This document shows, one piece after another, positions 8,809-18,561 of a DNA stretch of 64,000 bases (the first letter of the stretch is position 1; every line of letters starts with the position of its first letter). This DNA is from Candidatus Poribacteria bacterium (GTDB taxonomy: Bacteria > Poribacteria > WGA-4E > WGA-3G): NCBI GenBank assembly GCA_003635195.1, contig PYIY01000201.1, forward strand, positions 1 to 64,000, given 5' to 3'. A program made the position numbers and the translations under genes. Below the pieces are notes generated by a model, which was not told the origin of the DNA, searched no databases, and worked only from the letters and a program-made list of their open reading frames with translations.

Positions 8809-8858
8809 ACCTATTCTGTCCGCCGTTCACCGTAATTCCTAACTTGGAGGCACATGTT

Positions 8859-9151
8859 ATGATTGAAAACTTAAAGCAGACAATAGTAGAGATGAAGGAC
8901 GTAATCCGTCAGAAATACAAAGCCGAGATTAAAGGTATCTTCGGTTCATATACACGCGGTGATTTCCATGCAGACAGCGATTTGGATCTCTTAGTAGATT
9001 TCGATGCGGGTGCTGATCTGATGGATCACGTTAATCTCCAACGATTTTTGGAAGATAGATTGGAATGTAAGATTGATGTCGTATCACGACGCTCATGCCG
9101 AGAGAAGAAAAACTTCATGCCTCTGTTTTCGACAACGTGATTAGCCTGTAG
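8859..9151 (+). pseudogene. MNT-type nucleotidyltransferase gene with C-terminal frameshift
   Basis: Minimal nucleotidyltransferase of the MntA/HepT-antitoxin type. GSYTRGDFHADSDLDLLVDFD contains the GS-x-DxD active-site pattern. The start ATG 8859 has TTGGAGG at 8844-8850. Up to about residue 76 it matches the intact paralogue at 18562-18849 closely. After that the frame diverges and stops at 9140, whereas a -1 shift near 9090-9120 restores the expected ending (ASVFDNVISL, stop at 9149-9151). It therefore looks like a one-base deletion or a sequencing error. No HepT-type toxin gene follows; instead the next 300 bp are repeats. Confidence 0.75.
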
Positions 9152-9233
9152 GATTCTCACTGCGAAGCACCCCTGATCGCGACTTTTCTTCCAGAGCCAT
9201 TCAGTTCTCAGTTTTTTAGTCCAATTTTGGACC

Positions 9234-9383
9234 CCCAGGCCCGGTAGGTTCGGTTTCCTAACCGAACCGGACCTTAGACGCAAACCTTGTATGCCGCGAT
9301 ATGCTCTTTAGCCCCATAGGGGCGGCATTTGTGTAGAAATGTACATCAACCAAAGACCCAAGCCCCGTAGGGGCGGCATTTGT
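9234..9383 (+). repeat. Composite repeat, left copy flanking the defence island
   Basis: It consists of a GGTAGG-type palindrome (GGTTCGG...CCGAACC, about 9241-9270), a CTCTTTAG-GCCCC-TAGGGGC module (9303-9327) and a second GCCCC-GTAGGGGC module (9362-9375). The same three parts in the same order and spacing occur on the opposite strand at 22291-22440. The region 9152-9465 holds nothing else that I recognise as coding. Confidence 0.75.
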
Positions 9384-9431
9384 AAAAACGTTCCTACAAA
9401 ATACCGAGAAAAAATCCACTAAATTGACACC

Positions 9432-9462
9432 TATGGTGCCGTTTCCTAACCGCCCCGGATCC
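9432..9462 (+). repeat. Partial GGTAGG-family repeat at the broken helicase start
   Basis: The segment GGTGCCGTTTCCTAACCGCC followed by CCGGATCCT matches the central and 3' part of the GGTAGG repeat unit seen at 9234 and 33096. The helicase reading frame opens immediately after it, following the TGA at 9463-9465. Confidence 0.6.
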
Positions 9463-9546
9463 TGAAAAAAGGACGAGAAATTCTATAATTTCTTATCAAA
9501 ACGGTATGAGCTTGCGGAACGGATCGCTGATCAAGAGAAAAACCTG

Positions 9547-12216
9547 TTGTTGCTCACGGCGACACCACACATGGGAAAAGATGATGGTTACTATTTTCTA
9601 TGGCGGCTACTTTTACCTGAGCACCTCGCCGCACAAAACGCCTTTACTCGATTGCCTGACAAAGAGAAATCTAAACACCTACTCCGGCGTATGAAGGAGG
9701 AGATGGTTACCTTTGATGGAAAACCCATCTATCCGCCGCGGCGAAGTCAGACCATCGCCTATCCACTCAAGCAAGGAGAGGTAAGTGAGCAATCCTTGTA
9801 CGACGCTGTCACAGCGTATTGTGAGAAGTATTTCGACCTGGCGGGTCAATACAACCGAAGTGCAGCAAAAATGGCGATGATGATTTTACAAAGACGGCTT
9901 GCCAGCTCAACTTATGCGCTGCTGCAAAGCCTCATCAGGCGAGCAGAAAAACTCCAAACAACCTTTCACCATCTCCAAAATGGCAGATTGTCAGCAGAGC
10001 AATTAGAAAACGAACAAGCAAAACTTAAAGACATTGACCTCAGAGAAGAAAAGACCGGTGATGAGGAAGAGGTTGTTGACGGAAAGGAAGAGGCTGAACA
10101 AGTTGACGAAGATCTTGAACGTGCAACTGCTGCGCGTTCAATTATCGAACTCGAAACTGAAACCACTCACGTCCAAAACTTGGCTGAACTGGCAAGGAAC
10201 GTTTACAACTTGCAATCTGAAAGCAAGTTTGAGAATCTATGGGAGGTATTAACGGAGTATCCAGACACAAAGGTTCTGATTTTCACCGAGCATCGCGACA
10301 CAATGACTTTTATCATTGAACGCTTAGAGGCATTAGGCTTTACCGGCAAAGTTGCTCAAATCCACGGCGGTATGAAGTATAGTGAACGTGAAAAAGAAGT
10401 CGAATTTTTTCGGGATCCCAACGGCGCGCAATATCTCGTCGCAACTGACGCAGCAGGGGAAGGTATCAACCTTCAATTCTGTTGGCTCATGGTCAACTAC
10501 GATATTCCGTGGAATCCTGCTCGACTTGAACAGCGGATGGGACGAATCCATCGGTACAAACAGACACATACGGTAGTTTTGCTAAATCTCGTTGCTGAAG
10601 ATACACGTGAAGGACGTGTATTGAAAGTACTATTGGAAAAAATGCAAAGGATGCGTGAAGAACTGGATGACGATAAGGTGTTTGATGTTATTGGACAACA
10701 GTTTAGTCAAATCTCTTTGAAGGAACTTATCACAAGAGCCATCACAGAAGATCAAGTTGATGCCTCAATCCAGACTATCGACACGCAATTCACATTGGAA
10801 AATATACAAAGGCAACTTGAAGGGCAGCAGAAATCGGTTGTCAGCAGTGAAGTCAAGCGATTACTCAGCAATGTTCAGGAACAGCGGGAATCCGCCGAAA
10901 CGCTTCGCACGCTACCCGCTTATGTCCGAAGTTTCTTTGAGGATGCAGCCCCCTTACTCGGCTATCGGATTAAGGGTGACATTGAAGCGACTTTTAAGTT
11001 ATCCGATTGCCCTGCCTCTGTACAAAATGCAATTGATGGATATCCGCCTCAGTTACGCGAGCAGTTAACGTTCTCACGTGAAATTGCACTGCCTGCTGGA
11101 TCAGAGAAACCAGAAGCGATTTTTCTGCACCCCGGCGAACCGATTTTTGACGCAATTCGCTCCCGCTTTTTGGAAAAATTCAACACCGAAGGCGAGCGCG
11201 GGGCAGTCTATTTCGATCCGCAAGCGGATGAACCCTATCTGTTCTATTTGGCGAGAATACCTGTGATACAGCAGGGTAATAATAAACCGCATGTACTTGA
11301 TGAAATGCTTATCGGAATCAAACGCTTTGCAGATGGACGATGTGAAGAAACGCCGGCACATCTACTGTTAACCCTAATACCACGGACAGCACAACAGAGC
11401 ATGCCTGCAACTTTGTCCACTGAATGGATTAACCGCGCTGACGAAATACAACCCGTTAAAAATTTCGTCCGCGAAAACTTCGGAAATCCGAAACTCTCTT
11501 GCATCCATGATGTGCTCCATTTTGAGTTGGAAGGCAAAAAGAGACAGATTCAGGTTTCATCTAACTTGCGGAAAGCAGAACTTCTTGAACAACGACGCGT
11601 CCTCAGAGAAGCCGTTGCTAAAGGCGTACCGGCAGCGCGGACGAAACTGAACAACTGTGAGAACGAACTCAATGCACTTCCTACGAAACGTGAACAAGCA
11701 GAGGTGAGTCTCATTGAAGAAATTGAAAATACCCAATTGGGTCCCGTAACTGTCTATACTCGTGCCTTTGTTACCGAACCTCCAACTGAAGAAATTCCGG
11801 CAAAGACACTACGAGACACCGAGGCTATCGCAATCAAGATTGCCATGGAATATGAGCATGAACGCGGTGCTGAAGTCAAAGATGTCTCTAATCCGAGCCT
11901 GAAAAAAGGGTTTGACTTACACTCCAGACACCCAAATGGTGAAGTGCGTTATATTGAAGTCAAAGGACGTACAGGAATTACGGGTGTTGAATTGACAGCA
12001 AACGAATGGCGGCAAGCCATGAATCACCGCGATCGGTACTGGCTCTATGTCGTCTATCATTGTGATACTGAACCACAGTTACACCGATGCCAAGATCCTT
12101 TTGAAACTCTGACCGAAAAGGCCACAGGAAGCATACGTATCAATGCCGGTGACATCATGAAAAACTCGGATGTAGCGGTGTTCAATGCAAACGTCAATCC
12201 AACCGTAAGGGGGTAG
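9547..12216 (+). CDS. SNF2-type helicase with DUF3883, N-terminally truncated
   Basis: The retained part starts just before helicase motif III (LLLTATPH). Similarity continues through motif IV (VLIFTEHRDT), V (ATDAAGEGINLQ) and VI (QRMGRIHRYKQ), then a long C-terminal region ending in a DUF3883-like domain (about residues 770-870, with EVKGRTG and DRYWLYVV). Homologue-like sequence extends upstream in frame to 9466, but no ATG is there and a TGA at 9463 closes the frame; the first usual start is TTG 9547. Motifs I and II with the P-loop are missing, so it cannot be an active ATPase alone. DrmD/Hma-type helicases are the nearest match I know. It ends 5 bp before the ATPase gene and probably heads the operon. 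Confidence 0.8.
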   Translation: MLLTATPHMGKDDGYYFLWRLLLPEHLAAQNAFTRLPDKEKSKHLLRRMKEEMVTFDGKPIYPPRRSQTIAYPLKQGEVSEQSLYDAVTAYCEKYFDLAGQYNRSAAKMAMMILQRRLASSTYALLQSLIRRAEKLQTTFHHLQNGRLSAEQLENEQAKLKDIDLREEKTGDEEEVVDGKEEAEQVDEDLERATAARSIIELETETTHVQNLAELARNVYNLQSESKFENLWEVLTEYPDTKVLIFTEHRDTMTFIIERLEALGFTGKVAQIHGGMKYSEREKEVEFFRDPNGAQYLVATDAAGEGINLQFCWLMVNYDIPWNPARLEQRMGRIHRYKQTHTVVLLNLVAEDTREGRVLKVLLEKMQRMREELDDDKVFDVIGQQFSQISLKELITRAITEDQVDASIQTIDTQFTLENIQRQLEGQQKSVVSSEVKRLLSNVQEQRESAETLRTLPAYVRSFFEDAAPLLGYRIKGDIEATFKLSDCPASVQNAIDGYPPQLREQLTFSREIALPAGSEKPEAIFLHPGEPIFDAIRSRFLEKFNTEGERGAVYFDPQADEPYLFYLARIPVIQQGNNKPHVLDEMLIGIKRFADGRCEETPAHLLLTLIPRTAQQSMPATLSTEWINRADEIQPVKNFVRENFGNPKLSCIHDVLHFELEGKKRQIQVSSNLRKAELLEQRRVLREAVAKGVPAARTKLNNCENELNALPTKREQAEVSLIEEIENTQLGPVTVYTRAFVTEPPTEEIPAKTLRDTEAIAIKIAMEYEHERGAEVKDVSNPSLKKGFDLHSRHPNGEVRYIEVKGRTGITGVELTANEWRQAMNHRDRYWLYVVYHCDTEPQLHRCQDPFETLTEKATGSIRINAGDIMKNSDVAVFNANVNPTVRG

Positions 12217-12221
12217 ATTAA

Positions 12222-13484
12222 ATGTTTCTCAAATCAATTCATTTGAACAATGTCAAATGTTTTTCTGATATTGCTTTATCATTTGAAGGTGAGGATGGCG
12301 ATATCCGCAAGTGGACACTTTTACTGGCTGAAAACGGTGCAGGGAAAAGCACGCTTCTGAAAGCTATTGCCCTTGTAACTGGCGGTAGTGACGCGATAAC
12401 TGATCTGTTAGGAGAACCCTCCGACTGGATCCGGTACAAAACGCAGAGATGTGAAATCTCAGCTGTTTTGGGTACAACGGAAGGAGAGGAACGCGAGATT
12501 CGCTTACAGATCGCGCCCGAAGATACCCGCACCGATGTCATCAGGAAAAACGAACAGAGTCTCGCCTGGCTTGATAAGGCACTCAAAGGGAAAAAGGAGG
12601 ACTACTTTGTTCTCGGTTTCGGTGCGTCCCGCCATCTCAATGCAGCAAACAGTCGAAGAACAAAGACCTCGGAATTCACAAACAAAAGGGCACAGCGCGT
12701 CGCTACCCTATTCAATCCTGATGCGACCACCAAACCGATCGATTCCTGGGCAATGGACCTCGACTACATAGGAAACGGCACTGCATTGGAAACCGTCCGA
12801 AAGGTACTCAGCAGTCTACTACCGGAGATAAAGTTTCATCGCATTGATAAACAGAATGGGCACTTACTGTTTGATACGCCAGATGGTATTGTGCCGCTAC
12901 ATTGTCTCAGCGACGGGTATCTCGCGATGGCAGCTTGGATGGGTGACCTATTGTTCCGAGTCTTAGAGAATTTTGACGACTTAAAAGAACAACCGCTTAC
13001 CGCAAAAGGGTTGCTCCTCATTGATGAGGTCGATCTGCATCTCCATCCGAAGCGGCAACGTGAGGTGTTCTCGTTCCTTGATGAATGGCTGCCGAATTTC
13101 CAATTCGTTTTCACAACACACTCACCCATGGCCGCCCAACAAGCGGATAAGGGGGAGCTCCACTGTTTGACACGCGAAGCGAAAGGGGTTGACATCCATC
13201 CGTTCTCTGGTAATCCGAAACGGTACCTCTTACACCAATTGGTGATGTCACCCGCGTTCGGGTTAGATACTGATGAGTCTAAAGAGGTTGAGGACATGAA
13301 GAACCGATACCGCCACCTCCGGGACAAAGCGGAGCTGTCAACTAAGGAGCAAGAGGAACTGAACCAACTGAAAGCATCTCTCACGGAACTCCCAACCGGG
13401 GGCAGGGCAAATATGAAAATAGTTGAGGAACACACAGAACTTTGGCGGAGAATTGAGAAAGAGTTGCGGGAGAGCAGGGGATGA
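12222..13484 (+). CDS. PtuA-like AAA ATPase (Septu-like)
   Basis: 420 residues, SMC/RecF-type ATPase with a GAGKST P-loop (about residues 40-45), a LSDGY signature, Walker B LLLIDEVD followed by LHLHP, and a TTHSPM switch. The C-terminal helix-rich tail carries KEQEELNQ. It overlaps the HNH gene by 4 bp, the arrangement and protein pair seen in Septu (PtuA ATPase with PtuB HNH nuclease) and in retron-associated versions. It presumably recognises an invasion signal and licenses the nuclease. Its placement inside a helicase-methylase-DUF499 cluster is unusual. The ATG follows the helicase stop by 5 bp, so one transcript is expected. Confidence 0.85.
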   Translation: MFLKSIHLNNVKCFSDIALSFEGEDGDIRKWTLLLAENGAGKSTLLKAIALVTGGSDAITDLLGEPSDWIRYKTQRCEISAVLGTTEGEEREIRLQIAPEDTRTDVIRKNEQSLAWLDKALKGKKEDYFVLGFGASRHLNAANSRRTKTSEFTNKRAQRVATLFNPDATTKPIDSWAMDLDYIGNGTALETVRKVLSSLLPEIKFHRIDKQNGHLLFDTPDGIVPLHCLSDGYLAMAAWMGDLLFRVLENFDDLKEQPLTAKGLLLIDEVDLHLHPKRQREVFSFLDEWLPNFQFVFTTHSPMAAQQADKGELHCLTREAKGVDIHPFSGNPKRYLLHQLVMSPAFGLDTDESKEVEDMKNRYRHLRDKAELSTKEQEELNQLKASLTELPTGGRANMKIVEEHTELWRRIEKELRESRG

Positions 13485-14359
13485 TACCCTTAACAAGGAT
13501 TCGCATGGAAAATGCCATCCATCACAACTTTTACGGTGAAACAAAGAAGAGGCTTGAACAGGAATTGCTGCTTGAAGAGCGGCGAGTCAAGAGTGGTAAG
13601 GCGAAGAAGCACAATTTCAAATCCAGTTACTGGAAGTCCGCGAAGGAACAACTTTTTGCCGAGACAGGCGGTAAGTGTGCCTACTGCGAAGACCCAATCT
13701 TAGCAGGTGCCTACGGGGATGTCGAGCATTACCGTCCCAAAAGCATCTACTGGTGGCTCGCTTACTGTTATGATAATTATCTCGCGGCCTGCGAAATTTG
13801 TAACCAGAGATTCAAGAGAGATAATTTCCCAATCCAAAATCGGAGGATGCGGGGACCAGCAATTCATGCCAACACAACAGACACGTCTATAGAATCTCAG
13901 GCGGGGAAAATAGCACCTGACCCGTTCGATGAGATCCAAGTTAACAACTTCATTCGCGAACATAAACAGGAACGCCCACTCTTGATCAACCCCTATTTTG
14001 ATGATCCCGCTGAATACTTTGCATGGCGTGCCGATGAGGATCTGAAAGAAGTTGAAATTACTGCTAATTCTGAAAGGTCCCAAGTCGAAATAGTTGTCAA
14101 CACTGAAAATCCTGATGTTGAATCTATCGCTGAGGCATCTATCCAGTATTATGGATTGAATCGCAAGAAGCTCAAAGATGATAGATATTTTATTTACAAT
14201 ATCTATAACGGATATAGACAGATACTCGAATACGATAATATCCCTCTGGAAGTTCAAAGAATCAGCAGAAATACCATAGAGGGAATGAAGTCCCCTGGGG
14301 CACCATTTGCCGGTATGATTCGATACTTCGAGGCACTTTCTCCTATATCGGAAGGCTGA
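13481..14359 (+). CDS. PtuB-like HNH endonuclease
   Basis: 292 residues. The HNH/zinc core lies around residues 62-110: CAYCED, then DVEHYRPK, then WLAYCYDNYLAACEICNQRFK. This is the C-x-x-C, V-E-H-x-R-P-K, C-x-x-C-N pattern of PtuB-type nucleases. It starts at ATG 13481 inside the last codons of the ATPase gene, so translation is probably coupled. The C-terminal half is helical and charged. It would be the DNA-cleaving effector of the pair. The following gene begins within about 80 bp, suggesting continued co-transcription. Confidence 0.85.
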   Translation: MIPLTRIRMENAIHHNFYGETKKRLEQELLLEERRVKSGKAKKHNFKSSYWKSAKEQLFAETGGKCAYCEDPILAGAYGDVEHYRPKSIYWWLAYCYDNYLAACEICNQRFKRDNFPIQNRRMRGPAIHANTTDTSIESQAGKIAPDPFDEIQVNNFIREHKQERPLLINPYFDDPAEYFAWRADEDLKEVEITANSERSQVEIVVNTENPDVESIAEASIQYYGLNRKKLKDDRYFIYNIYNGYRQILEYDNIPLEVQRISRNTIEGMKSPGAPFAGMIRYFEALSPISEG

Positions 14360-14441
14360 ATTTATGAGAAAATTAATGGATAGTATAGTCGTACGGACAC
14401 CCATGCCTTTCGCGCGCCCTGCACCAAATCAGGAGAAAATT

Positions 14442-15455
14442 ATGAAAAACCAAGATGGAAACACCGTTTCGCCTAAACTCACCGAACAGATTATCAGAGA
14501 ATTCGGTATCGACCCTGAAGAGATTCCGGGTTGGGAGGAGTTGTCGCTCAGACAACTCTATACCCTGTTAAGTTGTCACCCTTCATTGACCGAACTTTAC
14601 GAGGCAGGGGCAAACGCAGAACGGAATCGCCGGATGGACGTGTTAGACGACCTCCGCGCCATGTGGTACTATGAGGAAGACGGCGGTGCACCTACACCCG
14701 ACGAACTGAAACACTACGGTGAGGCTGCATGGGCAGCGGTTGACGAAATTATACGAGATGCTGATACCGAAGGACGCGATCTATTAGCGTTTTATGCCCA
14801 AGTCGAAAACCTCACACTCGATATCCCAACAAGTGCAGAACAGTGGACACCGGACAATATCCGCCGCGCGACTGCAATTTTACAGATACCGCTCCAACAC
14901 GATTGGGAAGGCTTTAGTGAAGTCTGGGATGTCACGCGATTTGAGATACTTGAGGGCCAGCTGGATACGCTTGTTCAGCGTCTGGACACGCAGGAAATGT
15001 TAACCGGCCGCTGGAAGGCACCCCCACAAAACACGATAGCAGAGACACCAGTAGGCACCTTACGACGACGCGTCAGTTCAGAATTACCACCCCCAAGCTT
15101 CTTCGCGAATGAAGCAGAGGCCCGAGCCTTCGACACCTTTCAACAAGCGTTTGGTTTTTTCTTAGATGACGCACACGTTGAAAAAGCCATGCATGAACTC
15201 GGGGTCTGGGATCCGAACGGCACATGGTATAATGGGGTCAATGTGAAAACACTGGATACCTATATCGGGCAAGTCGCAGAATACTTACTTCAAAATAAAT
15301 CAATATATACTAACTTAACATCAATAATGGGGGGGTTACGAGCGGAAGCACTACAGCAAACGAAGCAGCGGACGTTAGATCTACTGCAAGCACTGCAGCA
15401 CTACGCGGAAACGGTCGGCATTACCACCTCCAACGATCCCCAGGGGACCAAATAG
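14442..15455 (+). CDS. Unrecognised protein of the defence island
   Basis: About 337 residues from ATG 14442, preferred over ATG 14364 because AGGAG (14431) precedes it and the extra N-terminus looks unrelated. I do not recognise a domain. It is acidic, Trp- and Leu-rich, mostly helical, without signal peptide, membrane segment, cysteine clusters or nucleotide-binding motif. The C-terminal region (from about residue 215) with FFANEAEARAFDTFQQAF looks like a distinct helical domain. It sits between the HNH nuclease and the methyltransferase, 17 bp before the latter, and is therefore probably a structural or regulatory subunit of the island. Confidence 0.7.
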   Translation: MKNQDGNTVSPKLTEQIIREFGIDPEEIPGWEELSLRQLYTLLSCHPSLTELYEAGANAERNRRMDVLDDLRAMWYYEEDGGAPTPDELKHYGEAAWAAVDEIIRDADTEGRDLLAFYAQVENLTLDIPTSAEQWTPDNIRRATAILQIPLQHDWEGFSEVWDVTRFEILEGQLDTLVQRLDTQEMLTGRWKAPPQNTIAETPVGTLRRRVSSELPPPSFFANEAEARAFDTFQQAFGFFLDDAHVEKAMHELGVWDPNGTWYNGVNVKTLDTYIGQVAEYLLQNKSIYTNLTSIMGGLRAEALQQTKQRTLDLLQALQHYAETVGITTSNDPQGTK

Positions 15456-15472
15456 GGTAGGAGGAAACCAAA

Positions 15473-18406
15473 TTGCCACGTAGACTCATTGAAGAAGCTT
15501 TTCCGCTACAGAAGGTCTCCGAAGATTCAAAACACGAAAAGCGGGTAAGTTATGGTCTTATTGCTTCATTGCACACATGGCCAGCACGCAGACCGCTCGC
15601 TGCGTGCCGCGCTGTGACAATAGCAACTCTGCTTCCAGATCCTGCCGATGCGCCTGAGAAAATGAAGGCGGAATACACGCGACTCTCTGGATCACCTCTA
15701 CCGGACAAACAACGTGACTACCTCTGTAACACCCTCATTGCTTCGCTCACGCGGTGGAAGGATGAAAATGGACAAGGCGATTGGGACGCAATGGATAAAA
15801 ACGGCCGGTGGCTCAATAAACTCCGTATCGTCAGAGATCTGATCCTAATGGCATACAATGGACATCCGCCCAAAGTGCTAGATATGTTCGCCGGCGGGGG
15901 CGCGATTCCACTTGAAGCGATGCGACTCGGCTGTGAAGTCACCGCCAACGACTATAACCCCGTTGCTTGGTTTATCCTTAAATGCACACTTGAATATCCG
16001 CAACGTCTCGCCGGAAAAACGCATCCGCTGCCTGATTTAGCTCTTGATGAAAAGCCTGATCTGAAACAGGGAGACCTCGCCGAGCATGTCCGCTTGTGGG
16101 GACAGTGGGTTTTGGAGAATGCTCGAAAGGAACTTGCACAATACTATCCAACGATTGATGGTAAAACAACGGTCGCCTATCTCTGGGCGCGGACTATCCC
16201 TTGTCAAGATCCACAATGTGGCGCGACGATTCCGCTGCTTAAGACGTTGTGGGTATGCAAAAAGGAAGAGAAGACGTTTAAGAATACGCCCAAAAATCGA
16301 AACCATCCTGACTTCCTTCGTCTCAAAGAAACAAAAAACCAGACGAAAGTCGTCATCAACGGAAAGCGCGCCCTCAAACTCTACCCGGATCCTGAAACAA
16401 AGCAGATCCGTTTTGAGATTATTACACCGAAAAAGACCACGGATATTGGCGAACCTACAATGTCTGGCTCAACGGCAACTTGTCCGTTTTGTGAATCGCA
16501 GCAGCCGACAGACTATATCAAACGGTGTGGACATGAGGGAAAACTCAAAGCACAAATGACAACCGCCGTTTACCAAGCAGAATACGGCAAGGAATATCGT
16601 CCACCAACACAAGCGGAGATTGATGCAGCGGAAATACCGACAGAAGCATTAAAAGCAATTGCTGATGAAATTCCGCACGGGATGCCTGATGAAGCATTGC
16701 CGGAAAGTGATAGATCAGGGGCTGGACGAGCATTTTCAGTGCCACTCTATGGCTTCAAAAAATGGTCAGATCTGTTCACAAACCGACAATTGTTGGCACT
16801 GACGACCTTTGTAAAATGGACACGCGCAGTGCAGATGAAAATGAAAAACGCTGATTATACGGTGGAATGGATAGAGGCAATTAGCGCCTATTTGACGTGT
16901 GCCTTTGACAGAATATTGGTTCAAAACTCAAATATAGTCTATTGGCTCACCGATTCAGAAAAAGTTGGCCATACTTTTATCAGATATGCCCTACCAATAA
17001 CCTGGGATTTCAGCGAAGCTGTACTTCTAAATGAAGTGCCGGGTAGTTATCAGTTTTGCCTTGACAGAATTCTTTCTTGCATGGAAACAATCTCTCAGGC
17101 ACAAAGAGTCGGAGTATCAAATTGTGTCATTTTGTGTCAATCTGCCACTAATCCAATTAACCAGGAAGTTGATGCTATCATCACGGACCCACCCTATTAC
17201 GATGCTATCCCTTACGCTGATCTTTCCGATTTCTTCTATGTATGGATCCGTCGAATGTTCGATCCCCGGTTTTCTGATAGTTTATCGGAACCACTCACAC
17301 CCAAAATCGATGAACTTGTTCAACACTCAGGACGTTTTGATGGGAATAACACTGAAGCAAAAAAATTTTATGAAAAAGGGATGGTTGAAAGTTTTCAGAA
17401 GGCTCACGAGACCTTATCAGAGGATGGTAAAATCGTGATCGTTTTTGCTCATAAAGAACCAGACGCATGGGAGACCCTTGTTAAAGCAATGATTGAATCC
17501 GGTTTAGTGGTTACGGCATCATGGCCGATTGATACTGAACAAGGAAAAAGGATGAGAACTCAAGGAAGTGCTGCCCTCGCCACTTCACTTTGGATGGTGT
17601 GCCGGAAACGTTCCATGAAAGCGAAAGTAGGGCATTATAGCAAAGTCAAACGCGAAATGCAGGAACGGATTACCGAACGCCTCCGCTATTTTTGGGACGA
17701 AGGCATCCGAGGCCCCGACTTCGTTTGGGCTGCTATCGGGCCCGCGTTAGAAAGCTATTCCAGTTACAAAGCAGTCAAATGGAATACAGGTGAACTTTTC
17801 ACAGTGACGGAGTTTCTCACAGAGGTGCGACGAATGGTGACCGACTTCGCATTAGGACAGATTCTACACGGCACTAGCACAGAAGCACTTGACGAATGGA
17901 CTCGCTACTATCTGATGCACAAGGACTACTTCAGTACAGAAAACGCGCCCGTGGGCGAGTGTATCCTCTTGGCACAAGGTTATGGGGTACCACTCGACGA
18001 TCTACGAGCCGCACAGACTGGTATCTTGAAGAAAGTCAGTTCCGGCAACGCACTCAAACTACTCGAATACACCGAGCGGGTTTCGGATAGAATCGGCTAT
18101 GCCCACACTTCAGGGAGAATTCCCATGATAGACATAATCCACAGAATCATGAGACTGTGGGACGCAGGCGAAAAAGAGCAAATCAATGCCTACTTCTATA
18201 AGCACGGACTCCAAGAAAATGCGCTCTTCAAGGCTGTCGTTCAAGCACTCATTGAAACGAGTCCACAAGGTTCCAGTGAAAGATCGCTTTTAGAGACACT
18301 CATCAATTACGAACCGGGAGAACCGGTAAGCGGAGTTTCCAGTTCTGGACGGTCAGACTTCGACGTAGTCCAACTCCGACTCCCACTTGACGAAAATTCG
18401 TCGTGA
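15473..18406 (+). CDS. DUF1156-domain DNA methyltransferase
   Basis: 977 residues. An N-terminal DUF1156-like segment (LIEEAFPLQKVSEDS, then RPLAACRA) is followed by methyltransferase motif I (VLDMFAGGGAIPLEA, about residues 140-155), two C-x-x-C zinc-ribbon-like patches (about residues 240 and 340), and motif IV DPPYYDA (about residue 570) followed by a long helical C-terminus. DPPY indicates N6-adenine or N4-cytosine methylation. It starts with TTG, supported by AGGAGG at 15459-15464. In Hma/DISARM-like clusters this enzyme marks host DNA while the helicase and ATPase act on unmodified DNA; the same role is inferred here. It is not disrupted. Confidence 0.9.
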   Translation: MPRRLIEEAFPLQKVSEDSKHEKRVSYGLIASLHTWPARRPLAACRAVTIATLLPDPADAPEKMKAEYTRLSGSPLPDKQRDYLCNTLIASLTRWKDENGQGDWDAMDKNGRWLNKLRIVRDLILMAYNGHPPKVLDMFAGGGAIPLEAMRLGCEVTANDYNPVAWFILKCTLEYPQRLAGKTHPLPDLALDEKPDLKQGDLAEHVRLWGQWVLENARKELAQYYPTIDGKTTVAYLWARTIPCQDPQCGATIPLLKTLWVCKKEEKTFKNTPKNRNHPDFLRLKETKNQTKVVINGKRALKLYPDPETKQIRFEIITPKKTTDIGEPTMSGSTATCPFCESQQPTDYIKRCGHEGKLKAQMTTAVYQAEYGKEYRPPTQAEIDAAEIPTEALKAIADEIPHGMPDEALPESDRSGAGRAFSVPLYGFKKWSDLFTNRQLLALTTFVKWTRAVQMKMKNADYTVEWIEAISAYLTCAFDRILVQNSNIVYWLTDSEKVGHTFIRYALPITWDFSEAVLLNEVPGSYQFCLDRILSCMETISQAQRVGVSNCVILCQSATNPINQEVDAIITDPPYYDAIPYADLSDFFYVWIRRMFDPRFSDSLSEPLTPKIDELVQHSGRFDGNNTEAKKFYEKGMVESFQKAHETLSEDGKIVIVFAHKEPDAWETLVKAMIESGLVVTASWPIDTEQGKRMRTQGSAALATSLWMVCRKRSMKAKVGHYSKVKREMQERITERLRYFWDEGIRGPDFVWAAIGPALESYSSYKAVKWNTGELFTVTEFLTEVRRMVTDFALGQILHGTSTEALDEWTRYYLMHKDYFSTENAPVGECILLAQGYGVPLDDLRAAQTGILKKVSSGNALKLLEYTERVSDRIGYAHTSGRIPMIDIIHRIMRLWDAGEKEQINAYFYKHGLQENALFKAVVQALIETSPQGSSERSLLETLINYEPGEPVSGVSSSGRSDFDVVQLRLPLDENSS

Positions 18407-18452
18407 CAAGTCTGTGTAAAGTGTTCGTTACATTGCGATTCCTTTTTCCTGA

Positions 18453-18481
18453 TTGACTTTGAGTGCAAATCGTGTTAAACT
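18453..18481 (+). promoter_or_regulatory. Promoter for MNT-DUF499 transcript
   Basis: TTGACT (18453-18458), 17 bp, TAAACT (18476-18481). It sits in the only sizeable gap inside the island (18407-18561), so the MNT and DUF499 genes may be transcribed apart from the helicase-methylase block. Confidence 0.65.
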
Positions 18482-18561
18482 ATGCGATACAACGTATGAC
18501 CAGACTTATCAACAACTTACTACGTTCCATTGGGTAAGCGGTAAACGCGCGGAGGGGCATT

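Noticed and set aside
9300-9383. Two GCCCC-TAGGGGC modules looked like the start of a CRISPR array
   Set aside because: Only two units occur, the spacing is irregular, the units are palindromic interspersed repeats, and there are no cas genes.
12836-13435. Long - strand reading frame opposite the PtuA-like ATPase
   Set aside because: Shadow of the P-loop ATPase; it has Cys/Ser-rich composition and no start signal.
13700-14404. 234-codon - strand reading frame over the HNH gene
   Set aside because: It is antisense to the conserved HNH core, which has family-level conservation.
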